A DNA stretch of 64,000 nt from Streptomyces sp. C10-9-1 (GTDB taxonomy: Bacteria > Actinomycetota > Actinomycetes > Streptomycetales > Streptomycetaceae). The position numbers were made by a program, and so were the translations under genes. Shown here one piece after another: positions 29,104 to 37,174 of the stretch. The notes under the pieces are model-generated. The model was not told the origin of the DNA and ran no database searches. It saw only the letters and a program-made list of their open reading frames with translations. The DNA lies in assembly GCF_024497955.1 (NCBI RefSeq), contig NZ_JANHKP010000005.1, positions 248,001 through 312,000 on the forward strand, given 5' to 3'. How positions within the stretch are numbered: position 1 is the stretch's first letter; every line of letters starts with the position of its first letter.

Positions 29104-29119
29104 GTTACCCGTCCGTAAC
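29104..29119. promoter_or_regulatory. GTTAC/GTAAC inverted repeat in a 370-nt gap
   Basis: GTTAC (29104-29108), 6 nt, GTAAC (29115-29119) form a palindrome about 190 bp before the secreted-protein gene. The gap 28937-29306 is otherwise GC-rich with no gene I can support. Candidate operator or promoter element. Confidence 0.3.
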
Positions 29120-29306
29120 GTCATCGTCGCCGCGCAGGCCCACGGGCCCCGCGGCCCCCGGCGGTGCCCCGCCGCCGGGGGCCGCGGGGCCGGCCCACGC
29201 GGCCGGGGCGCTCCGGCCCGCCGGGCCGCGCCCGCACCCGCTCCCCCGCACCGCGCCACCAGCCGCCCGTGCGCGTCCTCGCGCACGCCCGCCACCTGGA
29301 GCCACG

Positions 29307-29954
29307 ATGAAGCGTTCCCCGAGCACCCCGCCCGCCCGCAAGCGCCGCGGACCACTGCGCGCCGCCGTCGCCCTCGCCGCCGGCCTCGGCCTGTTCGCGG
29401 CCGGGACCGGCCCGGCCGCCGCCGTGCCCGTCAGGCTGGACTACCCGCTCTCGGGCACCACCGTCCTCAAGGGCACCGGCTCCGAGCTGGCCCTGGGCCC
29501 CGGTGCGCTGAAGGTGACGGCGGACCTGAGGGCGGGCACCCTCACCGCGGACACCCACCTGCCGCCCGCCCCGGGGCGGTTCGAGCTGATCGGGATCGTC
29601 CCGGTGAGTGTGACCACGGAGTTCGTCGAGACCGAGCCCACGAGGGGCACCATCGACCTGCGGACGGGGGAACTCAGGACGCGGACCCTGCTGACCCTGC
29701 GCCTGAAGGACCTCAAGGTGGCGGGCATCCCCACCCCCGTGGGGAGCAACTGCCGCACCCGGGTCCCGGCGGAGCTGGCCCTGACCTCCGAGCCGGGGTT
29801 CAACGCGCTCAGGGGCGGGGTGCTCTCGGGCACGTACACGATCCCCCGCTTCGAGCACTGCCTGCTGGCGACCCCGCTGATCAACCTGGTGATCCCCGGT
29901 GAGGGCAACACGGTGCGGCTGACGCTGGGGCAGCCGGCCCCGCCGTCCTCCTGA
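29307..29954 (+). CDS. Secreted hypothetical protein
   Basis: A 215-aa exported protein. The signal peptide has a basic region MKRSPSTPPARKRRG, a hydrophobic core LRAAVALAAGLGLFAAGTG and a cleavage site after AAA. The mature domain is beta-rich (VRLDYPLSGTTVLKGTGSEL onward) with two cysteines (SNCRTRV and EHCLLAT) that could form a disulphide. It looks like an actinobacterial extracellular protein without a known name or catalytic motif. A hairpin between it and the convergent methyltransferase gene can end transcription. Confidence 0.78.
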   Translation: MKRSPSTPPARKRRGPLRAAVALAAGLGLFAAGTGPAAAVPVRLDYPLSGTTVLKGTGSELALGPGALKVTADLRAGTLTADTHLPPAPGRFELIGIVPVSVTTEFVETEPTRGTIDLRTGELRTRTLLTLRLKDLKVAGIPTPVGSNCRTRVPAELALTSEPGFNALRGGVLSGTYTIPRFEHCLLATPLINLVIPGEGNTVRLTLGQPAPPSS

Positions 29955-30015
29955 GCCCTCGCGGGAGGAGGGCCGTACGGGGTGGGGCGCCCCCCCGGGC
30001 GGCACCGCCGCGGGC

Positions 30016-30031
30016 GGGCCCCGCGGGGCCC
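30016..30031. terminator. GC-rich palindrome between convergent genes
   Basis: A perfect 16-nt self-complementary sequence (GGGCCCCG then CGGGGCCC), with further GGGC/GCCC pairing around it, lies in the gap between the genes ending at 29954 (+) and 30052 (-). Likely bidirectional terminator. Confidence 0.5.
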
Positions 30032-30051
30032 CGGCCCGCCCCGGGCGGCGC

Positions 30052-31143
30052 CTACGCCGCCGCGCGAGGGCCGGTGACGTAGTAGACGTTGAGCGGGTCG
30101 CCCTCGACGGAGCGGATGTCCACCGGGCCGAATCCCGCCTCGTCGAGCATCCTCAGCGCCGTCTGGCGGCCCCACATGGTGCCCAGGCCCGCACCTCCCG
30201 TGCCCAGGGAGGTGGTCATGCAGTAGAACACCGAGAAGCCGAAGAGCGCGGGGCCGAAGGGGTGGCCGATGTTCTCCTCCAGGTTGCTGGAGGCGTCCAT
30301 GTCGCCCATCAGGAAGGTGCCGCCCTCGCGGAGCGACCGGGCCACCAGTGCCAGCGTGGGGGCGGGTTCGGCCAGGTCGTGGATCACGTCGAAGGCGGTG
30401 ACCAGGTCGTAGCTTCCGGTGAACCCGGCGGAGTCGGCCACGGTGTAGCCGACGTTGCGCACACCGCGGCGCTCCGCCTCGGCGCGTGCGCGCGCCACTC
30501 CCTCCTCGGACCGGTCGATGCCGTGGAAGGTGCTCTCGGGGAACGCCTCGGCCAGGACCAGCGGCGCCCGGCCGTGTCCGGTGCCGACGTCGAGCGCGGA
30601 GACCCCGGCGCGCAGGCGCTCGGTGAGACCCGGCACCAGCGGGACGATCGTGTCCACCAGGGCCTCGTCGTAGACGCGTGCCGTCTCCGCGGCCTGGAGC
30701 GCCTGGAAGCGCGGGTAGCGCGAGTAGGGGACGCCCCCGCCCTCGCGGAAGCAGCGGACCACGTCCTGCTCGACCTCGCCGAGGAGGGCGATGTAGGGCA
30801 TCAGCGCGGCGAGGTTGTCGGTGCCCGCCGCCTCCACCAGGGAGGCCGCGTGCTCGGGCGGCAGCGTGTAGTGCCCGCTGTCCGCGTCGTACTCGACGAA
30901 GCCGCCGACCACCATGCCGCCCAGCCACTCGCGCACATAGCGCTCGTCGAGTCCGGCGGCCCCGGCGATGTCCTCGCTGGAGGCCGGCGGCAGCGCCGCC
31001 ATGGTGTCGAACAGGCGCGTCTGGTGGCCGACGCTGACAAGGAGGGCGAGCAGCCCCTTGTTCAGCACCTCCACCACCTCGCCCGCGAACTCCTCCTGCC
31101 GGGCCGGGTCCACGGGGGCCTGCTGCTCTCGGGTACTCGTCAT
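30052..31143 (-). CDS. SAM-dependent methyltransferase with N-terminal winged helix
   Basis: A 363-aa methyltransferase. An N-terminal dimerisation/winged-helix region (residues 20-100; EDIAGAAGLDERYVREWLGG) precedes a Rossmann domain with motif I ALDVGTGHGRAPLVLAEAF, acidic loop HGIDRSEEGV and FDVIHDLAEP. The layout resembles O- or S-methyltransferases and the rat-thioredoxin-like Rv-type enzymes of actinobacteria; the substrate is unknown. ATG at 31143; monocistronic appearance. Confidence 0.85.
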   Translation of the reverse strand: MTSTREQQAPVDPARQEEFAGEVVEVLNKGLLALLVSVGHQTRLFDTMAALPPASSEDIAGAAGLDERYVREWLGGMVVGGFVEYDADSGHYTLPPEHAASLVEAAGTDNLAALMPYIALLGEVEQDVVRCFREGGGVPYSRYPRFQALQAAETARVYDEALVDTIVPLVPGLTERLRAGVSALDVGTGHGRAPLVLAEAFPESTFHGIDRSEEGVARARAEAERRGVRNVGYTVADSAGFTGSYDLVTAFDVIHDLAEPAPTLALVARSLREGGTFLMGDMDASSNLEENIGHPFGPALFGFSVFYCMTTSLGTGGAGLGTMWGRQTALRMLDEAGFGPVDIRSVEGDPLNVYYVTGPRAAA

Positions 31144-31236
31144 GGCCGCTCCTTTCCACCGGGCGGGACAGCGCGCCGGCGGGACCGGCCCGCTTGCTGC
31201 CACCCTACGCCCGCGGGCGCCGCCGGGCCCGGCGCG

Positions 31237-31770
31237 TCAGGAGGCCCCACCCCCGTCGGCGGGCGCCGGGGAGAGGTCGAAGCGGAGTTCGGGGCGGTCC
31301 CAGGGCACCGAGGACGGGACGGCCCGCACGGTCCCGGTCCGCCGGGCCCCGACGCTGGTGTAGAAGCCTTCGGCCGGGGGGTGGGAGACCACGCGCACAT
31401 GGTCCAGCCCCGCCGCTCTGGCGCGCTCGGCCATGTGGCCGGCGAGCAGCCTGCCGACGCCGAGGCCCTGGGCCGCGTCCGAGACGAACATCAGGTCGAG
31501 TTCCGGCGGGGAGAGGACGAGGGCGTAGAAGCCCAGCACCCGGCCGGCCGCGTCCTGCGCGAGGAAGACCTCGTGGGTCTCGACGTACTGCCGGCCCACG
31601 GTGTAGCCGGCCACCATGGCCGCGTAGCGGCCCCGGTAGGCGCGGGAGCTCCGCACGAGGGAGGTGAGCCGCCGGGTGTCCGCGGCCGTGGCCCGCCGGA
31701 CACCGCAGCCCGGTGCGCCGCCCGTCTCGGGGCGGGCGGGCGGAGCGGCGGGGACCGGGACGGCGTTCAT
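31237..31770 (-). CDS. GNAT family N-acetyltransferase
   Basis: A 177-aa acetyltransferase. Motif A, the acetyl-CoA pyrophosphate loop, reads DAAQGLGVGRLLAGHMAERARAAG around residues 95-120, and strand ELDLMFVSD comes before it. The first 25 residues are a proline-rich leader. Substrate unknown. It is 56 nt downstream of the siderophore-interacting gene on the same strand and might share its iron-regulated transcript. Confidence 0.87.
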   Translation of the reverse strand: MNAVPVPAAPPARPETGGAPGCGVRRATAADTRRLTSLVRSSRAYRGRYAAMVAGYTVGRQYVETHEVFLAQDAAGRVLGFYALVLSPPELDLMFVSDAAQGLGVGRLLAGHMAERARAAGLDHVRVVSHPPAEGFYTSVGARRTGTVRAVPSSVPWDRPELRFDLSPAPADGGGAS

Positions 31771-31826
31771 CGTACGAGTATGACCGGCATGCGCCGGCGC
31801 GCCGGCGCCGCCCCCGGGCATGCCGG

Positions 31827-32552
31827 TCAGGCGGCCCGCCAGTAGCCGAGCGCGCTGACCCGGTCCTTGGGGAAGGCCAGTTCCTTGCGGACGTAGGAGT
31901 TCAGCGCGCGGGTGGTGGAGGTGTCGCAGGCGATCCACACGTAGGAGTGGGCGGTCGTCCGGGCCAGCCCGGGCAGCGCCGCGCGCACCTGCTCGACGAG
32001 GTGGGCACCGGCCTCCCGCCGCGGGACGCGCCGCACCTCGTGGCGCTGCGGGTCGGTGCGCAGCGGCAGGTCGGCGTCCGAGTCGTGGGCGGTCTCGAAC
32101 CACACGGTGGCCGGGGTGCCGGGGTGCGCTTCCAGCAGGGAGTTGATGGCGGGCAGGGAGGCCGCGTCGCCGACGACGAACAGGTGCGAGGGCGCGGGGT
32201 CGGGCGCGGCGAAGCCGGTGCCCTGGAGGGTCGCCTCGACGCTGTCGCCGGGGACCGCCTTGCGCGCCCAGTCGCTGGCGCATCCGTCGTGCAGCGCGAA
32301 CTCCAGACTGAAGGTGCCCTGCTGCGGATCGGGGTCGACCAGGGTGTAGGCGCGCTGGTGCGGCCTGCCCGCGTTGTCGAACCAGACGCGGACCCACATG
32401 GTGGGGTGGACTCCGCTCCGCGCCAGCATCCCGCCGTCGGTGAAGTGGACGCGCCGGAAGTGGTCGGTGACGTCCTCGGCGCCGGTGACCGTGAACGTGA
32501 AGTCCTTGCCGCGCATCAGTTTGAGGACGACGCCCTCCCAGCCGTGACCCAC
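31827..32552 (-). CDS. Siderophore-interacting protein (ferric-siderophore reductase)
   Basis: A 241-aa flavin-dependent reductase of the SIP/ViuB family. The FAD-binding domain contains RAYTLVDPDPQQGTFSLEFALHDG, and the NAD(P)H domain contains SHLFVVGDAASLPAINSLLE and YVWIACDTSTTRALNSYVRK. It releases iron from imported ferric siderophore in the cytoplasm. The start is a GTG at 32552 with GGAGGGGAG upstream. It diverges from the penicillin-acylase gene across an iron box, and the protein family matches DesF-type partners of desferrioxamine clusters. Confidence 0.92.
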   Translation of the reverse strand: MGHGWEGVVLKLMRGKDFTFTVTGAEDVTDHFRRVHFTDGGMLARSGVHPTMWVRVWFDNAGRPHQRAYTLVDPDPQQGTFSLEFALHDGCASDWARKAVPGDSVEATLQGTGFAAPDPAPSHLFVVGDAASLPAINSLLEAHPGTPATVWFETAHDSDADLPLRTDPQRHEVRRVPRREAGAHLVEQVRAALPGLARTTAHSYVWIACDTSTTRALNSYVRKELAFPKDRVSALGYWRAA

Positions 32553-32615
32553 TGCCGCTCCCCTCCCTCCGACCGGAACGCTCGTGGCCGGAATTGTGTC
32601 TCGTAGCCCTCTGGA

Positions 32616-32639
32616 TTAAGTTAGGCCAGCCTAACCTAA
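32616..32639. promoter_or_regulatory. Iron box (DmdR/IdeR-type operator)
   Basis: TTAAGTTAGGC (32616-32626), CA, GCCTAACCTAA (32629-32639) form a 24-bp inverted repeat with one mismatch, containing the TTAGG..CCTAA core of actinobacterial iron boxes. It lies 63 bp from the siderophore-interacting gene and 17 bp from the penicillin-acylase gene, so Fe-loaded DmdR1 could silence both directions. Confidence 0.9.
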
Positions 32640-32656
32640 AACTTTCGGGGAGAAGA

Positions 32657-34732
32657 GTGAACAGAGCGATCTTCCGGGATTCCTGGGGCGTTCCGCACCT
32701 GCGGGCCGGGGATCCGCGGCAACTCGCCCACGCGCAGGGGCACAACGCCGCCGTCGACCGCGCGTGGCAGCTGGAGGTCGAGCGCCACCGGGCGCGCGGG
32801 TCCTCCGCCTCCTTCCTCGGGGCCGAGGCCGTGGCCTGGGACCGCTTCGCGCGGACCGCCCGTATCGAGGACACCGCCCGGCGCTGCCACGCCGCCCTGG
32901 ACGGCGACACCGCGCAGTGGGTGGGGGCCTACGTCGACGGCGTCAACGAGGGCCTCGCCGAGGCTGCCCGGCGGGACGGGTCCTTCGCCCGGACGCGCCT
33001 CGCCCCCGGGCTCTGGGAGCCCTGGACCCCGATCGCCGTCTGGCTGTCCACGCACATCCTCTTCGCGGGCTTCCCCGCCAAGTTCTGGCGCGAGGCAGTG
33101 GCCCGGCGGCTGGGCGAGGACGCCGTCGGGCTCTTCGCCACCGAGGGCCCCGGCACCTCCGGCAGCAACGGCTGGCTGGTGGCCGGCGGGCGGACCGCCT
33201 CGGGGGCGCCCCTCATCGCGGGCGACCCCCACCGCTTCATCGAGGCCCCCGGGGTGTACCAGCAGATCCGCCTCAGCTGCCCGGAGTTCGACGTGATCGG
33301 CCTCGCGGTGCCCGGAGTCCCGGGGATCGCGCACTTCGGCCACACCGGCCGGGTGGCCTGGGCCATCACCAACGCGATGGCCGACTACCAGGACCTGTAC
33401 CGGGAGCGGCTGCGGCGCCGGGGCGGCCTGGTCGAGGCCCTCGGCCCCGACGGGTGGCGCCCCGCCTCCGTGCACACCGAGACCGTCGAGGTCGCCGGTG
33501 GTGACCCGGTGGAGGTCGAGGTCGTCGAGACGGACCGCGGGCCGCTGGTGGCCGGCGGGGCGGACTCCGGGGAGGGCGTCAGCCTGAGGTGCCCCGCCCG
33601 GGTGGCCTCGGACGTCGGCTTCGCGGCGCTGCCCCGGCTGCTCCGGGCACGGAGCGTCGAGGACGTCGACCGCGCGGTCGACGACTGGGTCGAGCCCGTC
33701 AACGTGCTGCTCGCCGCGGACACCTCCGGCGGCCTGCTGCACCGCGTGGCGGGACGGGTCCCGCGCCGCGACCCCCGCAACCGGCTGCGCATCGTCCCCG
33801 CCTGGGAGCCCCGGTACTCCTGGGAGGGCACCTGGGAGCCGATGCCGCGGGCCGGGGTCGGCGAGGTGGCCGTGATGGCCAACGAGCGGGGCCTGGCCGG
33901 GCCGCTCGGCGTCGAGTTCGCCCCCCGCCACCGGGCGGAGCGCATCCGCACCCTGCTCGGCGCCTCGTCCGCGTGGACCGCCGGGGACATGGCGGCCGTG
34001 CACACCGACACCCGTGTCGGCTCGGCCGCGGCCCTGCTGGACGTCCTCGCCGGGCTCGGGGGGCTCGGCCCGGCGGCCGAGGGCCTGCGCGACCGGCTCC
34101 TCGCCTGGGACCGGCGGATGGACGCCGAGAGCGCGGACGCCGCGCTCTACGCGGCGGTGCGCTCCGCCGTGGTGCGGCGGCTGGCCGCCGCTCCGGTCCT
34201 CGACGGCCTCGGGGCCACCGACGGGGTGCCCGAGGTGTTCCACCCCTGGCTGGCCCTGCTGCCCCGGGTGGCCTTCGCGCTGGAGCGGCTGCTCGCCCCG
34301 GGGGCGCCGGCAGGGCTCGACGGGCCCGCGGCGGTGCGCGGGGCACTGGAGGAGGTGGCGGCGCGAGAGGGCGCCGAAGGGGTCTGGGGGGACACCCACC
34401 GGCTCGCCCCGTGGGCGGCCCTGCCCGAGGAGCCCGAAGGGGGCTGGCCCTCCGTGGCGGGCGACTTCGACTGCGTGCTGTCCACCTCCAGCCTGCCCGG
34501 GATCACGGACCTCAGTGCCCGCGGCCCGGCCGCCCGCTACGTGTGGGACCTCGGCCGCCGCGAAGACAGCCTGTGGGTCGTACCGCTCGGCGCCTCCGGC
34601 GTGCCCGGCGACCCGCACCGGCGCGACCAGCTGCCCCTGTGGCTGACCGGCGGTCTCATCCCCGCCGGGAAGGACCCCGCCCCCGACCAGACGTCTGAGG
34701 ACGACGGCCCCGAGGAGAAGAACGATGACTGA
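32657..34732 (+). CDS. Penicillin acylase family Ntn-hydrolase
   Basis: A 691-aa member of the penicillin amidase (S45) family. The family matures by self-cleavage before a nucleophilic Ser; here TSGSNGWLVAGG places it at about Ser170. Downstream conserved parts such as AGDPHRFIEAPGVYQQIRL and GIAHFGHTGRVAWAITN are present. No signal peptide is seen, so it is probably cytoplasmic. The start is a GTG at 32657 (VNRAIFRDSWGVPHL) with a GGGGAGAAG site. It overlaps the acyltransferase gene and sits under an iron box, suggesting a role in shaping acyl or aryl groups of hydroxamate siderophores, as proposed for DesG-type proteins. Confidence 0.88.
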   Translation: MNRAIFRDSWGVPHLRAGDPRQLAHAQGHNAAVDRAWQLEVERHRARGSSASFLGAEAVAWDRFARTARIEDTARRCHAALDGDTAQWVGAYVDGVNEGLAEAARRDGSFARTRLAPGLWEPWTPIAVWLSTHILFAGFPAKFWREAVARRLGEDAVGLFATEGPGTSGSNGWLVAGGRTASGAPLIAGDPHRFIEAPGVYQQIRLSCPEFDVIGLAVPGVPGIAHFGHTGRVAWAITNAMADYQDLYRERLRRRGGLVEALGPDGWRPASVHTETVEVAGGDPVEVEVVETDRGPLVAGGADSGEGVSLRCPARVASDVGFAALPRLLRARSVEDVDRAVDDWVEPVNVLLAADTSGGLLHRVAGRVPRRDPRNRLRIVPAWEPRYSWEGTWEPMPRAGVGEVAVMANERGLAGPLGVEFAPRHRAERIRTLLGASSAWTAGDMAAVHTDTRVGSAAALLDVLAGLGGLGPAAEGLRDRLLAWDRRMDAESADAALYAAVRSAVVRRLAAAPVLDGLGATDGVPEVFHPWLALLPRVAFALERLLAPGAPAGLDGPAAVRGALEEVAAREGAEGVWGDTHRLAPWAALPEEPEGGWPSVAGDFDCVLSTSSLPGITDLSARGPAARYVWDLGRREDSLWVVPLGASGVPGDPHRRDQLPLWLTGGLIPAGKDPAPDQTSEDDGPEEKNDD

Positions 34733-35318
34733 GAACATGGCCACAGCCGACGCCGCACGTGCGGCCGCCTACGAGCGGGCCGTCCCCGGATTCGGCACCG
34801 TCAGCGTCGTCCCCCTGGACCCCGCGGGGGACGCGGAACTCGTCCACGGATGGGTCACCGAGGAGAGGGCCCGCTTCTGGGGGATGCTCGACCACACGGT
34901 GGAGCAGGTGCGGGAGGTCTACGCCTACGTCGAATCCCTGACGACCCATCACGCCTACCTGGTGCGGCGGGACGGCGTCCCCGTGTGTCTGCTCCAGACC
35001 TACGCCCCCGCCGCCGACCCGGTGGGCGAGTGCTACGACGTGGAGCCGGGAGACTGCGGACTGCACCTGCTACTCGGTCCGGCCGGGGAAGGGCATACGC
35101 AGCCGGGGTTCACCGCCGCCGTCCTGCTCGTCGTGTTCGGTTTCTGCTTCCAGGACGAACGCCACCGGCGCCTGGTGGCGGAGCCCGACGCCCGCAACCG
35201 CAAGGCGGTGGACCGGCTGCTGCGCGCCGGTTTCACCCTCGGCCCGGTGGTCGACAAGCCCGAGAAGCGGGCCCAGCTCGCCTTCCTGCCGCGCGCGGCG
35301 TACGAGCAGATGTTCTGA
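34725..35318 (+). CDS. GNAT acyltransferase, siderophore type
   Basis: A 197-aa acetyl/acyltransferase resembling the AlcB/IucB/DesC-type domain: DAELVHGWVTEERARFWGML near the start, the GLHLLLGPA segment, and LVAEPDARNRKAVDRLLRAGF as the CoA-binding end. These enzymes acylate hydroxylated diamines in hydroxamate siderophore synthesis. The ATG at 34725 overlaps the end of the penicillin-acylase gene by 8 nt, so the pair is translationally coupled and presumably iron-regulated. The diamine decarboxylase, hydroxylase and NIS synthetase genes are not in the window. Confidence 0.88.
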   Translation: MTENMATADAARAAAYERAVPGFGTVSVVPLDPAGDAELVHGWVTEERARFWGMLDHTVEQVREVYAYVESLTTHHAYLVRRDGVPVCLLQTYAPAADPVGECYDVEPGDCGLHLLLGPAGEGHTQPGFTAAVLLVVFGFCFQDERHRRLVAEPDARNRKAVDRLLRAGFTLGPVVDKPEKRAQLAFLPRAAYEQMF

Positions 35319-35426
35319 CGCACGAACAGGCACGCACCCCGGACAGCGGCACTCCTCCCTCCCCCGACAGCCGGTTCGCCCGGAGGAGGGGGGCGGCCGC
35401 ACGGGCGGACGGGACGAGGCCGAGCC

Positions 35427-35437
35427 TCTGGCATATG
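35427..35437 (+). promoter_or_regulatory. Shared promoter motif TCTGGCATATG (copy 1)
   Basis: The 11-mer TCTGGCATATG occurs here, 121 bp before the SpoIIE-like gene, and again at 38839-38849 before the phosphotransferase gene. Both target genes carry a TTA codon. It may be a common regulator site. Confidence 0.35.
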
Positions 35438-35558
35438 CCTCAAGCACCACCGGATCGAGTGTCGCCAAACGGCACACGGCACTTCGCCGCCTGTGCGACA
35501 GTCATAGCCGGTCCCTGTTCCAGTCCTGGCCGTGGCCGCGCCTGTATCGGAGTACGAG

Positions 35559-37004
35559 ATGCCGTCCCATCTGTCCGCGGACCGTCCCGCCCCACCGCCC
35601 GAGCCGGGCGGCGTCGACGCCCTCATCTCGAGCACGCGCAGGCTGCGCGGGGACGTGGAGGCGGTGCGGCAGGGCGCCGAGGCGGCGGACGACGACGCCC
35701 GCAGCCGCTGGCGGCGTGCGCTGTACGACCTGGCGGTCCATCATCTCGACGACCTCGGCAGCCATCTCGACCAGCTGCGGGAGGACCGCCCGGCCGACGC
35801 ACCGCTGCCCCGGGAGCCCGCCGAGGACCCCCTGGCGCCCCACGCGGCGGACCGTGCGGCACGCCCCGGCTCGCTGCTGAGCCGGGTGGGCAGCGCCGAG
35901 TGGAACCTGCTCACCGACGAGGTCAGCTGGTCCGGGGAGCTGTTCGGCATCCTGGGCCGGTCCCCCTCGGAGGGGCCGATGTCCCTCGACGAGCTCCCCT
36001 CCCTGGTCGTCGCCGAGGACCAGCCAATGCTCACCGCCATGGTGACGGACTGCCTGGTCGACGGCCGCCCGATCGACGGGGAGTTCCGCGCGGTCCTCGC
36101 CGACGGCCGGGTGCGCACCCTGCACATGACCGGCGAGCCGGTCCTGGACGCCGACGGGTCGACCGCCGCCATGTGGGCCGTCCTGCGCGACGTCAGCGAA
36201 CTGCGGCGCAGCCAGCGGGCGGTCGCCGAGAGCCGGGACACCCTGCGCCGCCGCCAGCACGCCGAACGCACCGAGCGCCGCCTCGCGGTCGAGATGCAGG
36301 AGGCGGTGCTCCCGCCGTGGCGGGGCCCCCTGAGCTTCCCCGAGGAGGGTCCCGCCCGCGTGGACGTCGCGGCGCACTACCTGCCCGCCGCGGACGGCGG
36401 CCTCATCGGCGGCACCTGGTACGACGCACTCCAGCTCCCGGACGGGTCCTTACACCTGAGCACCGGGGACCTGGCCGGGCACGGGGCCGCCGCGACCTCC
36501 TCGATGGCGATGCTGCTGGGAGCGCTGCGGGGCATGGCCGTCGCCGGTCTCCGGCCCGGGCCGCTCCTGGGCCACCTCGACACCCTGCTGGGCGCCGCCA
36601 CCCAGCCCGCCCTCGGCAGCGCCCTGTGCTGCCGCTACGAACCCGGCCCCCGCAGACTGTCCTGGGCCCGGGCGGGCCACCCCGCTCCCCTGCTCTTCCG
36701 CGGCGGGGCCTGCCGCCCCCTCACGGCCGAGGACGGCGTCCTGCTGGGTGCCACGGGCAGCGCGGCGTACCAGGAGGCCGGGACCGTGCTGGAGCCCGGC
36801 GACGTCCTGGTCCTGCACACCGAGGGCCTCTTCCCCGACACGGCGGAAGGCGGCCGCGGAGGGGCGCGGCGGCTCGCGGCCTCCGCGGCCGAGGTCACCA
36901 CGGCCCGCGACGCGCAGGAGTGCGTCCGGCTCGTGGTGGAGACCGCCGGACGGGGGGAGCACGAGGGCGACGCCTGCGTCCTCGTCGCCCGGGTCACGGC
37001 CTAG
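35559..37004 (+). CDS. PAS-SpoIIE phosphatase-like protein with altered metal ligands and a TTA codon
   Basis: A 481-aa soluble protein: a helical N-terminus, a PAS domain (about residues 105-215), a coiled linker and a SpoIIE/RsbU PP2C domain (about 245-480). The usual GGDWYD reads GGTWYD (Thr286), TDG reads TEG (Glu422) and the final DD reads GD (Gly470), so all three metal-ligand positions look changed; it may be a weak enzyme or a pseudophosphatase. Codon 298 (36450-36452) is TTA, which in Streptomyces makes translation depend on the bldA tRNA. ATG 35559 follows GGAG; a GTG at 35532 is the alternative. Confidence 0.85.
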   Translation: MPSHLSADRPAPPPEPGGVDALISSTRRLRGDVEAVRQGAEAADDDARSRWRRALYDLAVHHLDDLGSHLDQLREDRPADAPLPREPAEDPLAPHAADRAARPGSLLSRVGSAEWNLLTDEVSWSGELFGILGRSPSEGPMSLDELPSLVVAEDQPMLTAMVTDCLVDGRPIDGEFRAVLADGRVRTLHMTGEPVLDADGSTAAMWAVLRDVSELRRSQRAVAESRDTLRRRQHAERTERRLAVEMQEAVLPPWRGPLSFPEEGPARVDVAAHYLPAADGGLIGGTWYDALQLPDGSLHLSTGDLAGHGAAATSSMAMLLGALRGMAVAGLRPGPLLGHLDTLLGAATQPALGSALCCRYEPGPRRLSWARAGHPAPLLFRGGACRPLTAEDGVLLGATGSAAYQEAGTVLEPGDVLVLHTEGLFPDTAEGGRGGARRLAASAAEVTTARDAQECVRLVVETAGRGEHEGDACVLVARVTA

Positions 37005-37174
37005 CGCGGCCGCCCGGACCGCGCCCGACGGACCCGGCACGGGTGCGCCGGCGCACGGTGTGCACGGCGCCGCGCCCGGGGGCGGAGCACGCCGCACCGC
37101 GGTCGCCTCCTCCGGTTCCCCGGTGGGCACGGGCGGAGGGCAGGTCTCCTCGGCGCCCCGGGCCCGCAGCGGTT

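Noticed and set aside
31237..31770. Calling the GNAT gene a siderophore acyltransferase because of its neighbour
   Set aside because: It has a generic GNAT fold without the AlcB/IucB-type features of the protein at 34725-35318; only its position suggests a link.
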